A program made the translations under genes and the position numbers. DNA of 64,000 bases from an uncultured Mailhella sp. (lineage in GTDB: Bacteria > Desulfobacterota > Desulfovibrionia > Desulfovibrionales > Desulfovibrionaceae). Positions 57,585 to 64,000 of this stretch are shown piece after piece; position 1 is the stretch's first letter; each line of letters starts with the position of its first letter. The DNA lies in assembly GCF_944324995.1 (NCBI RefSeq), contig NZ_CALUYL010000008.1, positions 32,070 to 96,069 on the forward strand, in the 5' to 3' direction. A model generated the notes under the pieces. The model saw nothing but the letters and a program-made list of their open reading frames with translations. It was not told the DNA's origin and made no database searches.

Positions 57585-59204
57585 CTACAGATCGAGAATG
57601 ACCTTGCAGGCCACGGCCACCTGATAGAGGATTTCGGAAACTTCCTTGACGGCCTGCATGTTCTTGGAATCGACGCGGGGCAGCACGAGAATCTGATCGC
57701 CGGGCTGCACGGTCTTGGCTCTCGGCGTGACTTCGCCGTCGGGATGCACCACGAGAAGGTTTTTCGAGTCTGCGCGGTTGCTGAATCCGCCCGCGCTCTT
57801 GATGTAGTCGTCCATGTCGCGGTCTTCGTTCCACACCACGGCCTGCGGCATGATGACTTCGCCGCTTATCATGACGACGTCGGTCTTTTCGGGAATGACG
57901 ATGACGTCGCCGTCTTCCAGGGCGATGTCGGCAATCTTGCCGCCGCTGCCCACCACCACGATGCCTTCCGGCTCCACCTTGCGCGCGCGGTTGATGAAGC
58001 TTGAGAGCATTTCGGCTTCCTTGGCGCGTATCTGCGCTTCGTCGTTGCTGGAGGAGGTGGCCGTGTAGGCGTTGTGTTCCAGGCGGTTCAGGGCGTCTTC
58101 AATGGCCTTTTTCTGCTGTTTGGCCGTGCTCAGGCGCTTGATGTACAGGCCGGAGAGATTGGCCCGGTCGGGATCCACGGAAATGTAGCTCAGCACTTCC
58201 TTGAGGCGGGCGTTGCGGCGCACGGGGAAGCGCGACGAGCCGAGAATGGCGCCCTGCGCTTCCACCATGATGGTGTTGCCGGCGGTGTCGGCCTGAAAGC
58301 GCACCTGATCGTCGTTTTCAAGCTTGAGCTTGTTGAATTCCTTGAGCGACAGGTACTGATTGTAAGGCACGCCGTTGCGGAAGCCGGAAATGCTCACGTG
58401 GGAGGCCCTGGAATTGGGATCGGCGAGCTGAACCAGGGCTTCGCCGGTCATTTTTCCCTTTTCAAATTCAAAGCGGGCGGCGTTGCGCACTTCGCCGCTG
58501 GCGGAGACGGTGGGGCCTTTTTCGCCCACCACGATGGTGTCTCCGTCGTTGAAGCGGATGGAAGGAATCTGTCCGCGCAGGATGAAGGGATACAGATCCG
58601 CCGTGGCGAGCTGCTGCTGATTTCTCAGCACGCGGATGTCGCGATAGCTGCCCCGACGGGAGTCGATGCCTCCCGCCTTGTCGAGGAAGGAGAGGATGTT
58701 GTCGGACGCCGTGCCCTGATAGCTGCCGGGATGATTGACGAATCCCGTGACGAACACGGAAACGTTCTGGGTGTCCAGCGGACGGGCGTACACCTGCACG
58801 TCGCTGATGCCGGAAACGTTCAGCTTGCTGATGATGGACTGCTGAATCTGGGCGGCGTCGCCGCGGGGCAGGCCGAAGAGCGGAATGCTGCCTATTTCGG
58901 GCAGATCCAGCGAACCGTTCTGGGAAACGGTGAACACGTCGTCGAGGGTGCGGCTGCCCCACAGGCGGACGAGGATGCGGTCGCCGCTCTGAATGGTGGC
59001 CGCGGAGCCGCCGGAGGAAAAGTTGCCCTGAAAGAGATTGCTGCCGAAGGGATGCGGTTCCTGCGTGGAGGGCGTAGCGGAAGAAGCCGAGGCCGTGGCG
59101 GTAGCCGTGGCCGTGGCGGTGGCGGTGCTTGCGGAGTCAGCCGCGTAAAGCGGCGAGGAGAAGGCAAGCATCATGACGAGAGAAGCAAGAAAAAGACGCA
59201 ACAT
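57585..59204 (-). CDS. Wza-like polysaccharide export protein (SLBB/Poly_export)
   Basis: 539 aa from the ATG at 59204; a GTG two codons earlier is also possible. Sec signal (LRLFLASLVMMLAFSSPLYA), then a low-complexity Ala/Thr/Ser stretch encoded by imperfect 6-nt repeats. Poly_export core SGDRILVRLWGSRTLDDVFTV, then several SLBB-like repeats (VFVTGFVNHPGSYQG, VSASGEVRNAARFEFEKG, VMISGEVIMPQAVVWNE). Forms an outer-membrane conduit for capsule or exopolysaccharide. No Wzc partner in this window, and no clear lipobox, unlike Wza itself. Confidence 0.85.
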   Translation of the reverse strand: MLRLFLASLVMMLAFSSPLYAADSASTATATATATATASASSATPSTQEPHPFGSNLFQGNFSSGGSAATIQSGDRILVRLWGSRTLDDVFTVSQNGSLDLPEIGSIPLFGLPRGDAAQIQQSIISKLNVSGISDVQVYARPLDTQNVSVFVTGFVNHPGSYQGTASDNILSFLDKAGGIDSRRGSYRDIRVLRNQQQLATADLYPFILRGQIPSIRFNDGDTIVVGEKGPTVSASGEVRNAARFEFEKGKMTGEALVQLADPNSRASHVSISGFRNGVPYNQYLSLKEFNKLKLENDDQVRFQADTAGNTIMVEAQGAILGSSRFPVRRNARLKEVLSYISVDPDRANLSGLYIKRLSTAKQQKKAIEDALNRLEHNAYTATSSSNDEAQIRAKEAEMLSSFINRARKVEPEGIVVVGSGGKIADIALEDGDVIVIPEKTDVVMISGEVIMPQAVVWNEDRDMDDYIKSAGGFSNRADSKNLLVVHPDGEVTPRAKTVQPGDQILVLPRVDSKNMQAVKEVSEILYQVAVACKVILDL

Positions 59205-59280
59205 AGTCACCTGCCCGAAGGCTGGAAAATTTCAGGCTGAAAGTTCGGCTGAACGGGGAGCGTCCGGCGACGGAACCTGC

Positions 59281-59631
59281 TCAGTCAAGGCCGTTGCCCC
59301 AGACGCGGGGCATGAGTTCCCATCCTTCGCCCTGACGGCAGAGGACGACGATTTCCGCTTCGTGCGGAGGCTGGCTGACCACGGCGCGGCGGCAGTCGCG
59401 ACCGGAGGCCGAGGTGAACGAGCCTTCCACCATGACGTCCACGAGGCCGCCGAAGGCGGGGTCGTCGATGGAGGCCTGCGCGCCGGCGTTGTTCATGGAA
59501 ATGAACTGGGGCACGGGGGAAAGCGGAGTTTCGGGTATGGGAGTTTCGGGAGCGTCGGGCTTTCCGAAAGGATTGGCAAAACAGCCGCTCAGAAGCATGC
59601 AGAGAGCGACGGGAACAAGGAAGATTCGCAT
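59281..59631 (-). CDS. Small lipoprotein, 17-kDa-antigen-like
   Basis: 116 aa; start at 59631 with AAGGA upstream. Lipobox LSGC after a 15-residue hydrophobic segment (LVPVALCMLLSGC). The mature part is short with a Cys pair (GRDCRRAV, VVLCRQG). Function unknown; probably outer-membrane attached. Confidence 0.7.
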   Translation of the reverse strand: MRIFLVPVALCMLLSGCFANPFGKPDAPETPIPETPLSPVPQFISMNNAGAQASIDDPAFGGLVDVMVEGSFTSASGRDCRRAVVSQPPHEAEIVVLCRQGEGWELMPRVWGNGLD

Positions 59632-59909
59632 GGGGCTATCCTTATGAAAAATTCCGCGGATCAGTCCGCAGGAATAATATATGTCCGGGGGGCTTGTCCT
59701 GTCCAGAGGGCGCTGTGCGGGAAAAATTCGTGCGCCTTGTTGCAGCGGCGCGCGAAAGAGGCGCGTTTTGCAGAGACGGCCTTTTTCTGCGGATGAAAAA
59801 GCCGTTGCGTCCGATGCCGTTTGCGGCGTCGTCGTGAAAAATTTTCGGGCGTTGCGGAGTATCCGGTCATGACGGCGCGGGCGGCCCTTGCGCGAAAGCA
59901 CGGCTCTGC
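59632..59909. other. Intergenic region
   Basis: No gene. Contains GCGCGTTTTGCAGAGACGGCC and CTTTTTCTGCGGATGAAAAAG near 59750-59800, fragments that resemble the dispersed repeat family. Confidence 0.45.
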
Positions 59910-59952
59910 CGCGAAAAAGGAAGGGCGGACGCCGGATGTCCGGCGTCCGCCC
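59910..59952 (-). terminator. Terminator of galE
   Basis: GGGCGGACGCCGG / CCGGCGTCCGCCC stem (59923-59952) followed on the minus strand by TTCCTTTTTCGC. Confidence 0.85.
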
Positions 59953-59965
59953 GAATCGGCAGGGA

Positions 59966-60955
59966 TCAGTGCTTTTTTGCCTTGTCGATGCAGTACCAGT
60001 TCCAGGCGTCGCGGATGATGTCCTGAACGTTGGAGTGTTCCGGCTTCCATCCGAGAACGCTGAGCGCGCGCGAGGCGTCGGCCACGAGACTCGGCGGGTC
60101 TCCCGCCCGGCGGGGGCCCGTGGCGCAGTGCAGGGGAAGGCCGGTCGTCTGTTCCACGGCGTTGAGAATCTGCCTCACGGAAAGGCCGGTTCCGGTGCCG
60201 AGGTTCAGGGAAAGGCCCGAGCCGTCCGCCTCCTGGAGCAGACGCGCCGCGGCGCTGATGTGGGCCGAGGCCAGATCGCTCACATGAATGTAGTCGCGTA
60301 TGCAGGTGCCGTCCGGGGTGGGGTAGTCGTCGCCCATGACGCAGAAGTCGGGAAGGATGCCGTCCGCGGCCATGAGCGCGCGGGGAATGAGATGGGTTTC
60401 CGGGCTGTGACGCTCGCCGGTCTCGCCGTCGGGATCGCCCCCTGCCGCGTTGAAGTAGCGCAGCGCCGTCCAGCAGAGGCCGTGGGCGCGGGCGAAGTCG
60501 GCCAGCATCTGTTCCATGAACAGCTTGGTTTCCCCGTAGGGATTGATGGGCGACGCGGGCGCGTCTTCGGTGATGGGCATGGTTTTCGGCGTGCCGTACA
60601 CCGCCGCCGAGCTGGACACCACGATGTTGCGGATGCCCGTGTCGCGCATGGCTTCAAGAATGTTCAGCGTGCCGCCCACGTTGTTGCGGAAATACTTGCC
60701 GGGATTCTGCACGGATTCCCCCACCAGGGAGAAGGCGGCGAAATGGAGAATGCCGTCGGGACGCGTTTCGCGCAGACACGCGCGCAGGCGCTCGCCGTCG
60801 AGAATATCGCCCTCGACGAGCGGGCCCCATTTGACGAGATCCCTGTGACCCGTGGAAAGATTGTCGTACACGGTGACGCGGTGGCCGGCTTCGGCCAGCG
60901 CCTTGCTGGTGCAGCTGCCGATGTATCCGGCGCCGCCGATGACGAGAATGTTCAT
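59966..60955 (-). CDS. galE: UDP-glucose 4-epimerase
   Basis: 329 aa from 60955 (MNILVIGGAGYIGS), GGAGAC upstream. NAD-binding GGAGYIGS; catalytic SSSAAVYG and YGETK (Y-x3-K). Makes UDP-galactose for LPS and polysaccharide. Located between the Wza-like and waaA genes. Confidence 0.95.
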   Translation of the reverse strand: MNILVIGGAGYIGSCTSKALAEAGHRVTVYDNLSTGHRDLVKWGPLVEGDILDGERLRACLRETRPDGILHFAAFSLVGESVQNPGKYFRNNVGGTLNILEAMRDTGIRNIVVSSSAAVYGTPKTMPITEDAPASPINPYGETKLFMEQMLADFARAHGLCWTALRYFNAAGGDPDGETGERHSPETHLIPRALMAADGILPDFCVMGDDYPTPDGTCIRDYIHVSDLASAHISAAARLLQEADGSGLSLNLGTGTGLSVRQILNAVEQTTGLPLHCATGPRRAGDPPSLVADASRALSVLGWKPEHSNVQDIIRDAWNWYCIDKAKKH

Positions 60956-61255
60956 GCCTGTCTCCAGAAAAGCGGGACGGCGAAAAAGGCCGTGATCCCG
61001 AACCCGTGCGGTCGGCGGGCGTCGGCGGAATCCGGCGCGGTCGGCTCGCAAGTTCCCCGGAGCATAGCCTGAGAGGGGGCGAAAGAAAAGGGGAAGTTGC
61101 GCTTTCCAGGTTCTGCCGTCCGCGGAAGGCACGCCCTTTGAGGCCTTTTCAGGCGTAAAGGCGCGAGAAGCGGCGCGGCCTTCGGTGCAAAAGGTCGGCG
61201 TTTTCTGCCCCTTGCCGCCGCACGGCCTTGCCTTGCGCAACGGGCGCGGGCGGGA
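60956..61255. other. Intergenic region between waaA and galE
   Basis: 300 bp; GC-rich with short inverted repeats and GTCGGCGTTTTCTGCC near 61193, possibly another partial dispersed repeat. No gene. Confidence 0.45.
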
Positions 61256-62581
61256 TCAGTCGGCGCTCAGCGCTTTTTCTATGTTCTGCGCCGTGCTCGA
61301 CGCGCCGCCGAGGCGAGGCGCAAGCCATTCCCGGAAGCGCGTGCGCACGGACATCCTGTCGCGGGTGGAGGCGGCCTGTTCGAGCATGATGTCGATGACT
61401 TCCTTCGGATGATGCGCCACACGCAGAAGTCCCGCCTGCTCCAGCGACGGCATGGACGGCTCGCCGGTGCCCATGGCCCAGAGAAAGTTGTGCGCCGAAG
61501 GGCCGATGCAGGGAATGCGTCCGGCGGAGAGGGCTTCCAGAAAGTTTTGTCCGCCCTGACCGAAGCTGCCTCCCACAAACACGGCGCGCGCCGCGGCGTA
61601 GAGCTTGGGCAGATCGCCGAAGCGGTCCCACACGAGCACGTGCCTGCGCGGCAGGCAGCGGCCTGCGGGCATTTCCGAAACCAGCACGGGCATGAGCGCC
61701 AGATCTTCCAGCACGCTTTTCCACGCGGCCACGCGGTGCAGATGCCGGGGCACGACGACCACGGCCGCGTTGGGAACGGCCTTGTACAGGCGCGCAAGCT
61801 GCCCGGGAATGCGCGTTTCCTCGCACTGACGCACGGAGGCGAAGAGAAACACCGGGCCGCTCACGCTGAAGCAGTGATTGTGGGCGGGCAGCGGCGCGTC
61901 CAGAGCGCGGGAGGCAAGATCGAACTTGATGTTGGGCATTCTGTCCACCGCGCAGGGGAAGATGCGGCGGAAGGCCTTTTCGTCGTAGCGGGAGATGGCG
62001 TGTACGGCGACGGGCGAAATTTCCGCCATGAGCGAGGAGAACAGACGGCCGAAATGCGCCGTGGAACTGTTGATGCGACCGTTGAACACCTGCACGGGAA
62101 TGCGTTTTTCCCGGCAGGCGGCCAGAAGACCGGGCCACAGTTCGGTTTCCAGAAGCGCCACCATGCGCGGCGAAGCAACGGACAGCGCGCGACGCACGAT
62201 GTCGGGATCGTCGAAAGGCGCAAAGCGCACGACGACGCGAAGCGCGGGATGACTTTGTTTCAGGTTGTCGAGAGCCCGTTCCGCAACGTCGCGGCCCTGC
62301 CTCGTCCAGGTGGTGATGAGCACCCGCAGCGTGGAGGAGGGGGAAAGATGTTCGCACACGGCCACGGCAAGGCGGGCTTCGCCGCCCGACGCGGCCTGAA
62401 GCCAGAGATCGACGGCGTGTCCGTCTGTGGAGGCGTATTCCGGGGGAAGCCAGTCGTCCGGGGCCAGCCGTTCCTTCCACCCGTCGGAGAGGCGTGAGCT
62501 GCGCCTGAGCAGCGGCCGCGCCATCTTCCAGAGAAGACGGTACGCGCGGAAAAACGGACGGGAGAAAAGATCTGCTGCCAT
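61256..62581 (-). CDS. waaA: 3-deoxy-D-manno-octulosonic acid transferase
   Basis: 441 aa; start with AAGGGGA upstream. N-terminal amphipathic/hydrophobic part (FFRAYRLLWKMARPLLR), then VDLWLQAASGGEARLA (family: WxHaxSvGE), TTWTRQG, LLETELWPGLLA (the ELWP motif) and NGRINSST; the C-terminal lobe has VFVGGSFGQGGQNFLEALSA. Adds Kdo to lipid A. Note the usual 'HAASVGE' reads QAASGGE here. Confidence 0.93.
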   Translation of the reverse strand: MAADLFSRPFFRAYRLLWKMARPLLRRSSRLSDGWKERLAPDDWLPPEYASTDGHAVDLWLQAASGGEARLAVAVCEHLSPSSTLRVLITTWTRQGRDVAERALDNLKQSHPALRVVVRFAPFDDPDIVRRALSVASPRMVALLETELWPGLLAACREKRIPVQVFNGRINSSTAHFGRLFSSLMAEISPVAVHAISRYDEKAFRRIFPCAVDRMPNIKFDLASRALDAPLPAHNHCFSVSGPVFLFASVRQCEETRIPGQLARLYKAVPNAAVVVVPRHLHRVAAWKSVLEDLALMPVLVSEMPAGRCLPRRHVLVWDRFGDLPKLYAAARAVFVGGSFGQGGQNFLEALSAGRIPCIGPSAHNFLWAMGTGEPSMPSLEQAGLLRVAHHPKEVIDIMLEQAASTRDRMSVRTRFREWLAPRLGGASSTAQNIEKALSAD

Positions 62582-62640
62582 AAAATCCCCTTTTTTTCAC
62601 TATGCTACAGACGGACGGGCCATGCAAGATACCTGCGGCA

Positions 62641-62688
62641 AAGAAAAAAACGGCGGGAGAGACCGCAGCAGAGCAGTCTCTCCCGCCG
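62641..62688 (-). terminator. Terminator of the CoA-disulfide-reductase-like gene
   Basis: CGGCGGGAGAGAC / GTCTCTCCCGCCG 13-bp stem followed on minus by TTTTTTTCTTT. Confidence 0.9.
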
Positions 62689-62767
62689 AAAGGGCGCACG
62701 AGGCGGGGCGTTTTCAAGATTTCAGAACGCCCCGCGCGTCGCAGACCGGCGCATGCCGGCGCAACGG

Positions 62768-64000
62768 TTAGAACTTGTCTTCGTCGCCGCGCTTGCGCAG
62801 CGCGGTGTGGCCGCCGGCGGAGTTCACGGTTTCAATGCCCATTTCGCGCAGCTTGAGCTGAGCTTCGTAGGCGCGGGTGCCGGTGTTGCACACGAGGGCC
62901 ACGGGGCGGTCGGTGGGAATCTCCTTCTTGGCGCGGGCGTTGAATTCTTCCAGCGGCAGGGAGAGGTACTGACCGGGATGACGTTCTTCGATGGGCTTGC
63001 CGGCCTTGGCGGGACGGATGTCCACGAAGAGGTAGTTGTTTTCGTCGCGATGATCCCACAGATCGACGAATTCGTCGGGGGTGATCATGTGATGATAGCC
63101 GTTCACCACGTTGTCGGCCACGTTGCCCGCGGCGTTGATGACGTCCATGGCGGAGGCGAAGGGCGGCGCGTAGCAGACTTCGAGGTTGGAGAGATCGTTC
63201 AGCGTGGGACGGGAGACCTGAAGCATGGCGGCCACGGCGTCGGTGCGGGCCTTCACGGCGGAGCCGTCGGTGCTCATGCCCTGAATGCCGAGCACGCGGC
63301 GGGTCTGCTTGTCCACCACCACGTTGATGCTGGTGTTGGTGTGGCCGGGATAGAAGTGGGCCTTGTCGGAGCCTTCCATGCTGACTTCGATGGCGTCGAA
63401 GCCGGCCGTGCGGGCCTGATGCAGGGTGAGACCGGCGCCGGAAGCGTACATCTTGTTCAGCTTCACGCACCAGGAGCCGACCACGCCTTCAAAGGTGGCC
63501 TGACCGCCGGCCAGGTTGGTGCCGATGACGCGGCCCTGTCTGTTGGCCATGGAGCCGAGGGGCAGATAGGAAAGATCGCCGGAAATGAGGTTGCGGACCA
63601 CCACCACGTCGCCGCCGGCGTAGATGTCGGGATCGGAGGTCTGCATGTGGGTGTTCACCATGATGCCGCCGCGCGGATGGCAGGCGATGCCGGCGTCGGA
63701 GGCGATCTTGGAGTTGGGCGTTACGCCGATGGAGAAGATGACTTCGTCGGCTTCGATGGTGCGCTTGTTGGTCACCACTTCGCACACGGCGCCGTCCTTG
63801 CCCTTGAGTTCCTTCACGGCTTCGCCTGTGAGCACGGTGATGCCCAGATCTTCGAGGTCGTGTTTGGCCATCTGGCTGAAGTTGTAGCACAGCTGGGCGG
63901 GCAGCACGTGATCGACCATTTCAATGACGGTCACCTTGATGCCCCACATGTCGGCCAGAGCCACGGCCATTTCCAGACCGATGAAGCCCGCGCCGATGAT
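62768..64000 (-). CDS. CoA-disulfide-reductase-like FAD/NAD(P) oxidoreductase fused to rhodanese (5' end off window)
   Basis: 411 codons visible; the N-terminal FAD and active-site part lies beyond the edge. The visible start IIGAGFIGLEMAVALADMWG is the NAD(P)H-binding Rossmann motif. Then GIMVNTHMQTSDPDIYAGGDVV (read as TSDPDIYAGGDV), and the dimer/CoA-binding interface typical of CoADR. The last 110 residues are a rhodanese domain with an active-site loop VCNTGTRAYEA. Such fusions (CoADR-RHD) reduce CoA-persulfide or polysulfide, and are common in sulfur-reducing bacteria. Confidence 0.88.
   Translation of the reverse strand: MIGAGFIGLEMAVALADMWGIKVTVIEMVDHVLPAQLCYNFSQMAKHDLEDLGITVLTGEAVKELKGKDGAVCEVVTNKRTIEADEVIFSIGVTPNSKIASDAGIACHPRGGIMVNTHMQTSDPDIYAGGDVVVVRNLISGDLSYLPLGSMANRQGRVIGTNLAGGQATFEGVVGSWCVKLNKMYASGAGLTLHQARTAGFDAIEVSMEGSDKAHFYPGHTNTSINVVVDKQTRRVLGIQGMSTDGSAVKARTDAVAAMLQVSRPTLNDLSNLEVCYAPPFASAMDVINAAGNVADNVVNGYHHMITPDEFVDLWDHRDENNYLFVDIRPAKAGKPIEERHPGQYLSLPLEEFNARAKKEIPTDRPVALVCNTGTRAYEAQLKLREMGIETVNSAGGHTALRKRGDEDKF

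Overview
The window is a GC-rich bacterial chromosome segment from a Gram-negative anaerobe, most likely in the Desulfovibrionaceae (Desulfovibrio/Bilophila/Mailhella-like). The evidence is several AprA/AprB-like flavoprotein and ferredoxin pairs, an Hcp hybrid-cluster protein, DASS-type anion transporters, Tat-exported cofactor enzymes, and a full set of LPS-export and Kdo genes. Taxonomy is inferred from gene content only.

Layout. Positions 1-5146 (minus strand) hold one operon: a GntR regulator, a 109-aa protein of unknown role, an aromatic-rich multi-pass membrane protein, a Tat-exported metallo-beta-lactamase-fold enzyme, and a CobW-type GTPase that runs off the left edge. It diverges from a PAS-like sensor gene (5455-6636) across a region with two copies of a TGG-N5-CCA operator-like repeat. 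A tRNA-Ala(GGC) gene follows (6849-6924), then about 1.5 kb of relic DNA with an inverted half-tRNA copy and a multiply frameshifted ERF-type phage recombinase. Positions 8494-18579 carry a 2283-aa LapA-like RTX adhesin (exact 807-bp tandem duplication, von Willebrand A domain, predicted LapG-type cleavage sites), a TolC-like outer-membrane channel and a glycosyltransferase. A Tat-exported type-B carboxylesterase and serS follow.

Positions 22143-36505 are the most unusual part. Three AprA-like flavoprotein genes lie within about 11.5 kb. Two have a small AprB-like ferredoxin gene and an SLC13/DASS transporter gene; the third has a GltD-like FAD/Fe-S oxidoreductase. A Crp/Fnr-type regulator and a LysR-type regulator sit among them. 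A 43-nt element with identical half-sites and identical spacing lies upstream of two of the units, next to the LysR gene, which suggests one regulator controls both. The modules look like import-and-reduction (or oxidation) systems for small anions whose substrates are unknown.

Positions 36717-53474 are mostly housekeeping: dnaX, a YbaB-family gene (without the usual adjacent recR), a large alpha-2-macroglobulin with pbpC, an RluA-family pseudouridine synthase, rpsA, a CYTH-domain protein, hcp and a DUF721 protein. Positions 53627-62581 form an envelope region: lptB-lptA-lptC-kdsC, a GT8 glycosyltransferase, a Wza-like polysaccharide export protein, a small lipoprotein, galE and waaA. The right edge cuts a CoA-disulfide-reductase-like enzyme fused to a rhodanese domain.
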